From contig WOAB01000689.1 in assembly GCA_027886185.1 (NCBI GenBank), forward strand, positions 2,542,001 to 2,606,000: DNA of 64,000 bases, in the 5' to 3' direction. Positions 1 through 10,453 of the stretch are shown here, one piece after another. Origin of the DNA: Rheum nobile. Its lineage: Eukaryota > Streptophyta > Magnoliopsida > Caryophyllales > Polygonaceae. Numbering within the stretch: position 1 is the stretch's first letter; each line of letters begins with the position of its first letter. Made by a program: the position numbers and the translations under genes. Below the pieces are notes generated by a model. The model searched no databases. It had not been told where the DNA came from and saw nothing but the letters and a program-made list of their open reading frames with translations.

Positions 1-69
1 TAATTTATCCTATAAAATTAAACATAAACACAACTTTAATTATCTTACCTCCTCATCTTATCATATAAC

Positions 70-941
70 ATGGAGATCGGGTTTTGGAATTGTCGAGGGG
101 TTCACCGTCCACATTTCTGTACAGAAATCGCCTTTATGAAAATATACAATCGTCTAGATATGTTATGTCTAGCTGAAACAAAAACTAATAATTTGCCGAG
201 TCCAACTTTCTTTGAAAAAAATGGCTTCAAATCTATCATCATATCTCCTGTTGCGGGCTCTAAAGGTGGACTATGGCTTCTTCTTAACAACTCACCAATC
301 TTACAAACCCTTCAGTTATTGTTTCACGACTCCAACATTATATTATTACAAGCTCATCATAAAGATCTCTCCTTTTATTTTTTCTATATGCTCCTAGTCG
401 TGAACCGCTAAAAAATGATTACTGGGATCAGATTGGAAATCTTATTACTTCATTTAACCTTCCAATAATGTTAATGGGTGATCTTAACGATTTTCTTCTC
501 CCCACAGATAAGCTTGGTGGAATAATACCTTCTCATCAAAGATTCAACAGATTAAATAATTTCATATCTGATTTCGGCCTTATTGACACTAACTATACAG
601 GGTTTCCCTATACTTGGAGAAAATCTGCTTCTACATTTGATACAACTTATGAACGCCTGAACCGTGTACTCTTACATTCTGTCTTCACTTCCATTTTTTC
701 CTCCATCATGGTTCAACATCATCCTTTCACTACATCTGACCACTGTCTCATTACTACTTTAGGACATTTACAACCGTTCAGAAAGTTTCCCTTTCGTTTT
801 GAAACAACGTGGACCACAGATCCAACGTATAAATCGCTTGTCCATCGTGTCTGGAAATATCAACATGTAGGTTCTTTTATGTTCAAACTTTACATGAAAC
901 AAAAACTTTTGAAATCATACTCCAAATCATGGTCTAAATAA
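70..941 (+). pseudogene. LINE apurinic-type endonuclease (EEP fold), broken into two frames
   Basis: The endonuclease would nick the target DNA to prime reverse transcription. Residues from 70 read as the start of an EEP domain (GFWNCRGV, then CLAETKT, where E is the metal-binding residue). A frameshift falls near 380-467. From 468 the second frame gives MGDLNDF (catalytic D/N), GFPYTWR and TSDHCLI, the C-terminal catalytic SDH. The second frame ends at 941, and 942-1255 contains stops in all likely frames, so the linker to RT is destroyed. The ATG at 70 fits an ORF2 start because it lies just before the first conserved motif. Confidence 0.85.
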
Positions 942-1255
942 AAAAAAACACAATAACTTTGAACAACTTCATACTACAAAACAAAAATTAGCGGATATTC
1001 AGATTCAGGTCCTGCAATCTAATGGCAACCCACATATATTTGCTCTTTATAAACGACATCTCTTAAAATATAACAAACTTCTAGAATTTCAGCACCTTTT
1101 CTGAAAACAGAGAGCTAAAACTGTCCATCTCATCAACACAGATAGAAACACAATATTTTCACTCTCTGGCAAAAATACGAACTTATAAACAACGAATTTC
1201 GTCCTTCCAATCTCAAGACGGATGCATTTTCCAAGATCACTATCTTATCCAGAAA

Positions 1256-2815
1256 ATGACTACTCAAGAACTTGAATCTCAATTCAAACCATCTCCGTCG
1301 CATCAAATAAATCATATAAACTTAGATGTTATTCCTTCCCTAATTACTTCGGATGACAACTTAAGACTACTTTCTCCACCTACTTATACTGAGATCAAAC
1401 ATGTTGTTTTTAAGCTACCTCCCAATAAAACTCCTGGTCTAGACGGATTTCCTACAGAATTCTATCAAACCTACTGGCCCTTTGTTGGTAAATCCTTAAC
1501 CAATGCTATTCATGTGTTTTTCCATTCCAGACAACTTCTCAAAGAATGCGCTCACTCTTTTATTGCCCTCATTCCTAAAAATGATAATCCTCTCAATATT
1601 AATCATTACCGGCCGATCAGTTTATGTAATACAACATATAAAATTATCACTAAGATAATGGCAAACAGACTCAAATCTTTCTTGCCTAAAATTATTAGTC
1701 CTTCTCAAGGGGCCTTTATGGAAGGACGGTCTATTCAAGAAAATATTCTAATTGCTCATGAAATCTTCCATTCATTTCATTCTAAAACAAATAGTAAGAA
1801 AGGCTGGATGACGTTAAAATTAGATATGGAAAATGTATATGATAAACTCAATTGGAATTTCGTTCGGTTGGTTCTCCTCAAATTCGGTTTCTCTCATGCT
1901 TGGGTTACATTTCTTATGACCTGTATCCAATCTACTTCATTCTCTGTCCTCGTCAACAATGAACCTGGTCCTCTTTTCCATCCCTCTTGTGGGCTGCGTC
2001 AGGGGGACCCTATTGCTCCATTCATATTCATCATTGCTATGGAATTTCTTTCACGAACCCTTGCCTTTCAATCACAAGAACACAACCCTAAAGTCAGTAT
2101 TCAACTTACTCGGAATGGTACCTGTATTCACTCACTTACTTTTGCGGATGACACTCTTATTTTTGCCAATGCATCACAAACAAACATGCTTTACATTAAA
2201 CAACTCCTCTGTGATTTTAGTACTACCTCGGGTTTATTCATTAACTTTCATAAAAGTTCCTTCCAGACTTCTTCTAATATCTCTTCATCTCAACAACAAT
2301 CACTGGCGGCTATCCTCAATATTCAGGCAACTACTTTGATTGGAAAATATCTTGGAATTCCAATAGTGCGAGGACGAGTCAAGAAGGAAAATTTTGATTA
2401 CTCAATCAACAGTCTCAAAAAACAACTATCTCGATGGAAAGCCAATACACTTTCTCAAGCTGGCCGACTTATACTCATTCAATCCAGTTTGGTATCTAAA
2501 GTCAATTACTTAATGCAAAGTTTCCTACTACCACAATCTGTATGTAATGACATTGACAAAATTACCAAAAACTTCTTCTGGAATAAATCTCAACCAAACT
2601 TTCGACCTCTGATTAGTTGGGATTATATCTGCAGACCTAAGTCCGCAGGTGGCCTTGGTCTTTCTAAAGCCTCCGATATGAACAAAGCATTACAATTCAA
2701 ATTATTATGGACACTTTTAACTGATCAAGCATCGTTATGGTGTCACATCATTGTGGAAAAATACCTTCGTACCACTGACCTTTTCTCTTACAAGACGAAA
2801 GCTAAGCAATCCTGA
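1256..2815 (+). pseudogene. LINE reverse transcriptase domain
   Basis: The 519-codon open frame carries the usual plant L1 RT blocks: NKTPGLDGFPTEFY, LIPK and HYRPISLCN, then SQGAFMEGRSIQEN, KLDMENVYDKLNW (catalytic D), GLRQGDPIAPFIF, and FADDTLIF (the FADD active site) at about 2140-2165. GKYLGIPI and GRLILIQSSL follow. The conserved 'KAYD' block reads NVYD, a small change from consensus. The frame closes at 2815, and the thumb/zf-RVT region continues in another frame after 3008. It is the best preserved part of this element, but without an intact endonuclease it cannot work alone. Confidence 0.93.
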
Positions 2816-3007
2816 CAATTTTCTCGACTTCTTCATTTGCGTAATGAGTTCCAGCATGGTCTTTCTTGGGAACTTGGAAATGGCTACACGATTAAATTCT
2901 GGACTGACCGATGGCTCCCTTAAGGTAATCTCCTCTCTCATTTTAGACAATCAACTTCTGTTAACATAACCGTTTCCTCTTTCATCACATCCTCTAATCA
3001 CTGGAAT

Positions 3008-4243
3008 GTGCCACTACTTCAACAATTACTGCCCAATAACATTATTGACCAAATTATTCAAGTTCACATTCCGTCCTCACCTTCAGAAGACCGTCTGATT
3101 TGGAACCTCACGTCAGATGGTAACTTCACTGTTAAATCAAGTCGATCTCTGTTTCACTCCCAGTCACATCCTCTGACTTCAAATTCATTCTCCTGGATTT
3201 GGAAAGTTCGTATTCCGCCAAAAATACAGAATTTTATATGGAAAGCTATGGTTGACGCTTTACCTACTACTGAACGTCTTAACCGTCATTTTTCCAGAGT
3301 TCCTGCCTCATGTAGCCTTTGTCAAACCAACGATGAGGACTTGAATCACCTCTTTTTCACTTGTTCCTTCACACAACGCATGATCTCTACATTGGAAAAT
3401 AAATTACAAACATCCTTTTTATTACAATTCACTTCTGACTTCCTTTTTAATTTATATTATTTCAGACATTCGAATACAACAATTACTCCGTTACTTTTTC
3501 TCTGGTGGTCTATTTGGAATTACAGAAACAACCTCATTTTTAGACATGACAGTCTTGCCTCTATCCACTGCCCAACGCAACAGGCGTTCTTACATCTTCA
3601 AGACTGGACTACTTCAACCCAAGCTATTACCCAAGCATCTATTAAACGTAATCGTTTGCGCACAACGAACCGTATATGGAAGAAACCCCCCGCCGACTGG
3701 GTCAAATTAAATTTTGATGGTTCCAAGAAACACGACAATTCTTCTCATCTGGGTTACCTTCTGCGTGACCATCACGGTAAAGTTCTCTCCTTTCACTGTC
3801 AAACAGTTCCATCCACTTCTGTCATCAAAGTTGAAGCTTTTGCTGCTTTTTTCGGTATTCAGAGTGTTGTTAATCATAAAATTCGACACCTCGTCATTGA
3901 GGGTGATAATCTTGTAGTCATTAACTCTATCAAGGCCACTTGGAAAGTTCCCTGGGAAATTCGGAGCATTATCAATGACATTTCTGCTTTACTTTCTTCT
4001 TTTGTTTCTTTTCAGGTTCATCACTGCTTTCGTGAGGCCAATCGTACGGCTGGCTTTCTTGCCACTCACCCCATTCCAGTTTCTGCTCTTCATGCTTTTC
4101 AGCGTCTCCTCTCTCCACTGCATTCTTCCTCTACTATGGACTACCTTCGTGACAGCAAATATAAGTTCTCCAGTTTGAACTCTACCGTTGATAATTTTGG
4201 TTACCATTTTGTAAAGATCATTCATTCGGATGATTTAGGATAG
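3008..4243 (+). pseudogene. LINE zf-RVT and C-terminal RNase H
   Basis: The first third reads as the zinc-binding zf-RVT region (FSWIWKVRIPPKIQNFIWKA, then CSLCQTNDEDLNHLFFTCS with CxxC and HxxxxC ligands). The last third is a plant RNase H type I domain (NFDGSKK, KVEAFAAFFGI, IEGDNLVV). The usual final aspartate of the REANxxAD motif is glycine here (REANRTAGFLA), so catalysis would be impaired. Stops separate it from the RT frame upstream. The 3' UTR is short and ends in an A-rich stretch. Confidence 0.88.
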
Positions 4244-4303
4244 TCTTTCTTGTTGAAAGAGTCCTAGTGTTTGCCTTTATTAAAAAAAAATTAAAAAAAA
4301 TTA

Positions 4304-4430
4304 AAGCATTTGACACCGTGGGATATTTATGATCAAATTTCATCAGAAATATCGTGCATCTGGATCATGTGTCGTCTTCCACCAAATTGCTATGCAAAGT
4401 TTTCCGCTGGTGACAGTGCAAGTAAATATA
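4304..4430. other. Short spacer between LINE tail and MULE end, no assigned gene
   Basis: About 127 bp separates the A-rich LINE tail from the proposed MULE border. One plus-strand frame is open across most of it, but I recognise no protein and the length is too small to argue coding. The last 8 bases (TAAATATA, 4423-4430) are the proposed left target-site duplication. Confidence 0.4.
4423..4430. repeat. Left copy of proposed 8-bp MULE target-site duplication (TAAATATA)
   Basis: TAAATATA here and at 25974-25981 flanks the two inverted ends of the MULE-like element. An 8-9 bp duplication is normal for Mutator-like transposition. The motif is AT-rich, so a chance match is possible. The border was chosen because the inverted terminal similarity starts just inside it. 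Confidence 0.5.
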
Positions 4431-4480
4431 CACGATTACTTTTCAGCGCATGCCCAAAATTGATGTTTAACACATAGGCT

Positions 4481-4660
4481 CCACACGTAATGTGTGGAGC
4501 CTCACCACACGTTACGTGTGGCCCAACACCATACGTTACGTGTGGAGCCATGCACCACGTAACGTGTGTATAGGCTCCACACGTTACGTGAAGATACTCA
4601 ATAGGTTTAGGGCTCGACTTAACGTGAGGAGAGTGTCCCCACGTTAAGTAGACCTCTTTT
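4481..4660. repeat. Left-end array of CCACACGT-N-ACGTGTGG dyads
   Basis: At least five copies or near copies of a 17-bp inverted repeat with a one-base centre occur here, for example 4481-4497, 4505-4521 and 4529-4545, with decayed copies to about 4650. Each contains two divergent ACGTGT half-sites. The same motif recurs at the right end and internally, so it is probably part of the terminal recognition region of the element. Confidence 0.85.
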
Positions 4661-5255
4661 TTTTTAATTAAGTAACGTTATACGAAGTATTCTTCGATTA
4701 GTATTGAGAGTAAACGTTTAAGATTCAAGTTATGATTGTATTGAGTTAGTTACATTCGCTTATTTCGGTGTTCTGCCCTTCCAATGTAAAGTTCTCGATC
4801 GAGCCACTGAGCCGCTTCCAACCTGAAGATAGCGTATGTTTAGGGTTTAGGGTTTATGACATGTAATTTATTTGTGTTTTAATGTTGTGTATGAAACATA
4901 AAATTATTTTCAAATAGGCATTAGGGGAGGGTTACCCCCATTGTGTAGCCCAACTAGTATTAATTTTTATAAGAACAATACAAAATGATCATCAACATAG
5001 AAGACAATACAATTTGTTCATAACCCAAATTGACTACAACAACATTTAGCACAAAATAGAGAAAACAATACAAATTGATCATAAACTTAGAAAAAATTAG
5101 AGAAAAGATATAACACTGCTTTAGCGTTTGAAGAAATTAAGGTAGTCTCTGGTGAACGTTCGCTTCATATGATATCTCTGGTTTGCTAAAATTGCTTGCT
5201 CCCTACAAAGATTGATAGTACATAAACAACATTACACAAAAAGATACGACATTAA
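4661..5255. other. AT-rich interval downstream of the GRF gene
   Basis: There is no gene here. A short plant-telomere-type run (TTTAGGG repeated) lies at about 4838-4857. The rest is AT-rich and probably includes the 3' UTR of the minus-strand GRF-zinc-finger gene. Confidence 0.5.
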
Positions 5256-5558
5256 TCACCTACGACGTACATCATTTAATAGATTGAAGTTATACCTACG
5301 AATGTTATCAAGATCTTTAACAAGTTTTTGATTTTCCTTAACAAGATCTTGTTTTTCCTGCCATTGTTGTCGAATAACCGCATGTGCCCTGTCCTCGTAC
5401 ATTGGATCAATCCACTCCCTGAAACGACACCCCACTTTTGGGCATCCCCAATACCTCCTTTCGTAGTTCCACTGCAAATCCCAAGTTCGGACAACGGCTT
5501 TCAAATTAAAATAGCATAGCCTATCTGCGTTTGTTGATGATTTGGATGAAGATGCCAT
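5256..5558 (-). CDS. Small GRF-type zinc-finger protein with C-terminal coiled coil
   Basis: This 100-residue protein starts at MASSSKSS. Residues 15-53 resemble the plant GRF zinc finger: V-R-T, then RRYWGCPKVGCRFREWID with C39 and C44 and the following W. The usual first CxC pair is only C15 (CYF), so one zinc ligand appears lost. Residues 60-95 are charged and heptad-like, likely a coiled coil. GRF-finger proteins bind nucleic acid and are common in plant transposons. It lies inside the MULE and diverges from the transposase gene. The frame runs open further upstream to 5708, but that stretch is hydrophobic, lacks family features and is more likely UTR or intron. Cellular function is unknown; DNA binding at the dyad arrays is my inference. 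Confidence 0.75.
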   Translation of the reverse strand: MASSSKSSTNADRLCYFNLKAVVRTWDLQWNYERRYWGCPKVGCRFREWIDPMYEDRAHAVIRQQWQEKQDLVKENQKLVKDLDNIRRYNFNLLNDVRRR

Positions 5559-6195
5559 TATTTGTTGTAGTGCTTGGTTTCCTACAAATATCATAAATCC
5601 ATTAATATAAAAAATTAGGGTTACTAAATCGATAGAAACTAGAAGAAGAATCTTACCCAAAAGTGTATCTGTAGGCGTCGCTTGTGTTGGAATTGTTATA
5701 GTGAACAAACAACCCTAATATTTCTTATATAGTAAAAATGCAATGTGTTTGACAGCTAATAACCAGTTGAAAAGAAGAAGAAATGTGATTGACAAATCTT
5801 TGACCCTAATAACCAGCTGTTGTATATAGCTGTATACAGCTGTAGTCACGAGTCTGTTATCCTAAACCTCAAAACCCTAAACCCTAAACCCTAAACACTA
5901 AACCCTAAACCCTAACCCTAACCCTAAACCCTTAAGGGAAAAAGAAGCACCACATTACATGTGAATCAACACGTTACGAGTGGTAGACGCTCACACGCAA
6001 CGTGTAGGATAACATCACACGTAACGTGGGGTTACGACTGTTGTAAAACGCATTGAATTAATCGTCTTGTCCCCACCTAACTGAATTAATGGTCCCCTCT
6101 TCATCTTCCCCGGCTAAGCCACAATTTCGAGCCTAAACCCTTCATTTGAAACACTAAAAAATTTGTGTTTTACACTCTCAATTTTATTTTAAAAA
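5559..6195. promoter_or_regulatory. Divergent promoter region with telo-box array and ACGT dyads
   Basis: The interval lies between the start of the minus-strand GRF gene and the plus-strand transposase gene, so it should hold both promoters. At 5861-5933 there is a run of plant telomere-type repeats (AAACCCT/AACCCT). At about 5945-6030 there are four imperfect CACACGTAACGTG-type motifs. In plants, short AAACCCTAA telo-boxes act as promoter elements bound by TRB proteins. That these act so here is inferred from position. Confidence 0.5.
5861..5933. repeat. Interstitial telomere-type repeat (AAACCCT)n
   Basis: About nine units of AAACCCT, including one AAACACT variant and two AACCCT units, are read on the plus strand. 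It sits mid-promoter inside the MULE rather than at a chromosome end. Origin by repair or as a selected promoter element cannot be told apart from sequence alone. Confidence 0.9.
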
Positions 6196-6479
6196 ATGGA
6201 CAATATGAACAACAATAATTATTGGAACAACAATGTCGAAGATGATCCACTTCCAAATGAGGTAATTTCCGTTATTTAAAGTTAAAGTTTTCATTTTTTG
6301 TTTGGGACATGTTCAAAGTTTTGAGCTTTAATTGTTTAGGGTTTAGAAAACAATACATATTTGTTGTTTAGGGTTTAGTCAAGTTTCACATGCTAGATTT
6401 TCAAAGTTTTGAACTTGATATTTATTGTTTAGGTATTAGAAAACAAGTTTTACATGCTAGATTTTGAGGGATACATGTG

Positions 6480-6672
6480 TAAGAAATCAAGATCCACGTT
6501 ACATTGAAGAACAATTTCACACGTTATGTCCTAAACATGTCCACACTTAACATGTGAAACATGTCCACACGTAACGTGTGGGACATGTGCCAGATTGTGG
6601 TTTCACACGTTACGTGGGGACATGCTTCACACTTAACGTGTGTAACATGTCCACACGTAACGTGTGAAACCA
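6480..6672. repeat. ACGT dyad array inside transposase intron 1
   Basis: Five or more copies of CACACGTTACGTG/ACACGTAACGTGTGG lie in the first intron, the clearest at about 6563-6580, 6602-6618 and 6650-6668. Most carry ACGT cores in inverted pairs like those at the element ends. Their presence in an intron suggests a role in DNA binding or expression rather than only in end recognition. Confidence 0.8.
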
Positions 6673-7953
6673 CAACCAGATTTTGGTTTCTGGAGGTTTA
6701 TGTGCCTTCTGTAAAAGGGCACAGTTTAGGGCACGATTTGTGACAAACCGTGCGCTTTACCAGAATGTGGTTTCTGGTTTAGGGTTATTACACATTTATA
6801 TAGAGAGTATTTTTGTGCCTTTAAATTGATGTCTAAGAATTCTTCCTTAAAGGGAATTATGGTTTCACAGTTGATAATTAGTTCACTATTATTTGTGTAT
6901 GCAGGCGAACTATTATTTGTACGAGGGGTTAAACAATATTTCCCTCGATGACTGGAGCACCCCACTAAAATCATTTTCTGGTTGGGAAACACCTCATCAA
7001 CCGTTGCCGGAATGGAACACACCATCTGAGTGTAAAACACCAGATGATATACCATCCTTCTCACTGGGATCGTTTGACTATAGTTGTCCGCCTCCAGAAG
7101 CATCTTTATCTCATGAAGAGACTAAGAATTCGGCTTCTGCTAACCCATAATTTTGCTTTCCATCCCTACACACACATCCTCAGTTTAGTGTACCACCAGA
7201 AGAGGATGTTTTCGTCTCTGTTGACTATTCAGAGTTCTTCACAACAGACCAAATCTGGGAGTCCAGAGAAGAAGCATTTATGTGGGCGCGGGAGACTGCT
7301 ATATGTCACAAGTTTTGCATCATACAGGGGAGGAATAAACCTTTCGTGTATAGAGCCCTTGGGGGGACTTGGTTACCGTGCGATATGCATGGACAAAACA
7401 TCCGTAAATAAGCTGACCAAGTGAGGGACACCACAAAGTCGAAGAAGTGTGGGTGTCCATTCATGTTGAGGCTGAAAGAAAGGCCGAAGGGATCATGGAA
7501 GATGAGTGTACAACATGGAACTCGCAATCATGTGATAACAGAGAATTTGTATGGTCATGCATTAGCTGGGCGACCAAACGCTGAAGATAAGGAGATTATT
7601 AGGGTGATGATAGTTAATCATTGCAAGCCTCAAAATATTTTTACTACAATAAGGTCGTCCCCAGGAAATTTGACCAAGATGAAGCAAGTGTACAACATCA
7701 TGCATGAGATACAAAAAAAGGGCATGGAAGGAAGAACAGTGGTGCAACAGTTCTTCTATGAGTGCAATGAGAAGGGATACTTCATGGAGCATAGATTCAA
7801 TACAGAGACCAATAAGATAACAAATATCTTCTTCGCAAGCCTGGACCAGTTGTCGTTGCTGAAGGCATTCCCGTATATTGTGTTGCTGGACTCTACATAC
7901 GCAACTAACAGGTTAGTAACACACATATCTATTATATTCTTCACTTGTTCATG

Positions 7954-7958
7954 TAATC
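7954..7958. repeat. Left TSD of the full Ty3 element (TAATC)
   Basis: TAATC here and TAATC at 17355-17359 exactly flank the LTR termini TGTAAC and ATCACA. The insertion lies in intron 2 of the MULE transposase. Confidence 0.95.
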
Positions 7959-8885
7959 TGTAACACCCCCAAAACTTAACCCTTTTGGAAAGGTATTACC
8001 GCCAGTGACCCCAGTGTTCCTTACCGAGATCACCCAAGGCTTTACCAAATAAATACAATTTATGAAATGCAATTGATACACAAAGATCAAGCAATAAATT
8101 CCAAAACATAACATTGTTGAGGAAACAAGAGTTACGGGATTACAACCCAATCCCGAATAGGCCAAACACAGAGTTCAAACAAAGTATAGCGGAAGACAAA
8201 TAAAAGATTTTACAAACGGGGTTGTGATCGTGATGATAACCTGCCCAAGGATCTCAACCTGATTAAAAGCAATTATTAAAACATCCAAAAACAACCGTCG
8301 TCTTCATAGTCAATCTAGTCTCCTCAAATCTTCACTCTATCTGATGTGCCGAATCGAACGGATGACACCAGCCCACATGCGGAGAACAAAGTTCGTGGGT
8401 TAGTCTACTTGAATAGACTAGCAAGGGTAAAAAGCAGAATGGTTCGAGTGATCGTAACCGTTTACTATCATTGTCCCTCGAATAATAACCGAAGGGACGA
8501 TATATAACCCGACACTTTCACGGAATAACAACAAGAGGTATGCATGAGAGAAGATTCTGGAAGACTTCATCTTCACAGAAATTGACTCGAAAAGAGACTC
8601 CAAGAGATTGAGTCTTTAAGGAAAAATGACAAATCTGGAATGATTACAGGATCATACAACGATGATTTAAAAGTTGACTGAGATGCTTCGGTTCACGACC
8701 AACCTCATCGCCTACAGCGAATCCAGATTGGAAAGAGAACGTACTACATTCAAGTCAAGACGAGTTTTCCTAGCTGCACTGAACTTAGCTGCACTACTCG
8801 CCCAAGGTATATTAATCATGTGCACTCGGACACTTATCTTATTTAATTCCAAAACGAGCATTACGTTATAAGCTTTTACATCTCC

Positions 8886-8967
8886 ACACAAGAGATATCG
8901 GATCTCCTCACAAGAGATATCGGATCTCCTCACAAGAGATATCAGATCTCCTCACAAGAGATATCGA
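8886..8967. repeat. 22-bp minisatellite in LTR, about four units
   Basis: The unit CACAAGAGATATCGGATCTC repeats about four times with one A/G variant. The same array sits in the other LTR at 15824-15905. Related LTRs carry different repeats at the equivalent place. Confidence 0.95.
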
Positions 8968-9341
8968 AGGGATGAACCCTGGAAGATTTGGCACTAGCGA
9001 AGTGCGCCTACCCTGTGAAAGGGTATGGTCATGACCAAAGAGAAAGTACTGGGGATGAACCACCAAGTACCAGTTATAAAGAAACAGCTAAACCCCCTCA
9101 AGGTACATAGCGTTCCTAGCCACTAGTGCTAACTAAACAGTACAGCACAACAACCGTTACTGGATAAATCCACATAAAGGCCCGAAAGGCGATCACAGAT
9201 AATAGCGTTGTTCTAACAGATATACAACCTATTATATGATTTTCAAAACAGTTTAACAAAACCGTTTCCAGACAAACATAATATTCATTCCAAATTAATT
9301 ACTCAGATAAACTACTGATAATTAATGTAAATATGGAACGA

Positions 9342-9369
9342 ATGAGCAAGAGCGAACCGCCACTTGCCT
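9342..9369 (-). other. Conserved 28-nt LTR block (hairpin or GC-type splice donor)
   Basis: On the minus strand the block begins AGGCAAGTGGCGGTTCGC and ends TCTTGCTCAT. It is identical at 16280-16307 (minus), 22498-22525, 60818-60845 and 63122-63149 (plus), spanning four LTR types that differ widely around it. It can fold as GCAAG/CTTGC plus GGCG/CGCT closing a GTT loop. It also begins with AG|GCAAGT, the consensus of GC-AG intron donors. Confidence 0.85.
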
Positions 9370-9594
9370 TAATCCGCAGAGTTTGAACGAAGTCTAACGA
9401 CGGGATTCCGGGCTCGACACAGAGACGAATCTGCCAACTCCGGTACCTTCGGATCGACCCATACAGAAACCCTAAGTTAGATTCGACAAACAACAATACC
9501 GATCTACGAAAGAACGAAAGGAATCGAAGGAAACGAAATCCGAACGAAGGCTACGGAAGCCAACACCAACAACCCGGCCAACAATAACTCACCG

Positions 9595-9800
9595 GCGGGC
9601 GACACAACAATCACGGCGGGCGCCGCCCAATTCACGGCGGGCGCCGTTTCAACCACGGCGGCTGGCCTCCTTCATCACGGCGGTCGCCGTTCACCACGGC
9701 GGTCGCCGTTCACCACGGCGGGCACCGTCTTATGCCGGCGGGCGCCGTCTCATGCCGGCGGTCGCCGCCTTCGAGCCGGCGGTCGCCGTGATCCTCGCGG
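9595..9800. repeat. GC-rich dyad array CGGCG-GT-CGCCG in lower LTR
   Basis: About ten 12-bp inverted repeats with a 2-bp centre (CGGCGGTCGCCG, CGGCGGGCGCCG and near variants) are spaced roughly 16-21 bp apart. The array lies in the transcribed leader, downstream of the TATA box in element sense. An open frame crosses it only because stops are rare in GC-rich repeats. Confidence 0.9.
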
Positions 9801-10070
9801 CGGTCGCCGTCGCGAACGAAAACAGAAATACGAGAGGAGAAAACTCACCCTCGACGATCGATTTGGCTCGTCTTTCTCCTTGCTTGGTTTCTAGGCTTCT
9901 AAGGGCCTCCCAAGCTTCCCCTTGGCCACCGAGAATGACACTAAACGAGCTCCGACGATCTACTTAGAGCCTTCTCGAGAGAGAGCGTTTTCTTTGAGAG
10001 CGTTTTTGAGAGTCGAGAATCTGAGAGCGCTTCCGCGTCTTTCGCACCCTCTTCCACCCTCACCCAACAC

Positions 10071-10085
10071 CTATATTTATAGAAG
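10071..10085 (-). promoter_or_regulatory. TATA box of lower LTR
   Basis: TTCTATAAATATAGG is read on the minus strand about 360 bp into the LTR, matching the position of TATA boxes in the related LTRs in this window. Confidence 0.7.
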
Positions 10086-10436
10086 AAATTAGGGTCCTTG
10101 CCTCTTGGACAATATCCAAACCCTTTTGCCCCTTGGACAATGGCTCTTGGACAAAAACCTTTGGATAAAGAATCTTATACTATTGCCCATTAGATAACAA
10201 CTCTTGGGCAATAAACTTGTACCAATCTTAATCCGCGTTAACGAAAGTCGTACACGAACGAGTATAAACTCCCAACACATCTCGACTGTATAATTCTTCA
10301 CTGAGAAAAATATTACAAATACAGAGCACATTACAGAATGTCTTAAGCTCTCAGAATTAAATCCGACATACCAAACGGACGTTCGGGAAAAATCCATAAT
10401 TCCCAAAATAGCCTTACAAAATTACGGGGTATCACA

Positions 10437-10453
10437 TCACCTCCCCCTTAAAA
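10437..10453 (-). other. Polypurine tract of the Ty3 element
   Basis: TTTTAAGGGGGAGGTGA on the minus strand immediately precedes the TGTGATACCCC start of the 3' LTR. This is the expected place for plus-strand priming. Confidence 0.85.

Larger units (their letters stand above)
70..4303 (+). mobile_element. Degenerate L1-type LINE (non-LTR retrotransposon), 5' part beyond the window
   Basis: An endonuclease, a reverse transcriptase, a zf-RVT region and an RNase H lie in that order on one strand and end in an A-rich tail (4281-4303), as in plant L1 elements with RNase H. No ORF1 (DUF4283/zinc knuckle) is visible, so it is absent or lies before position 1; bases 1-69 hold nothing I recognise. 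The coding part is broken by frameshifts and stops (gaps at 412-467, 942-1255 and 2816-3007), so the copy is dead. The 3' end adjoins the MULE boundary at about 4431. The 5' target-site duplication cannot be checked here. Confidence 0.9.
7959..10436 (-). repeat. Lower LTR (3' LTR in element sense), Ty3 family 1
   Basis: It starts TGTAACACCC and ends GGGGTATCACA on the plus strand, thus TGTGATACCCC...GTTACA in element sense. On the minus strand it contains a TATA box (CTATAAATATAG, 10071-10085), a GC-rich dyad array (9595-9800), the conserved 28-nt block (9342-9369) and a 22-bp minisatellite (8886-8967). It is nearly identical to 14897-17354, with copy-number differences in the dyad array. Confidence 0.95.

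Noticed and set aside
4481..6672. A CRISPR array
   Set aside because: The dyads are irregularly spaced, spacers are not unique fixed-length inserts, and the DNA is plant nuclear.
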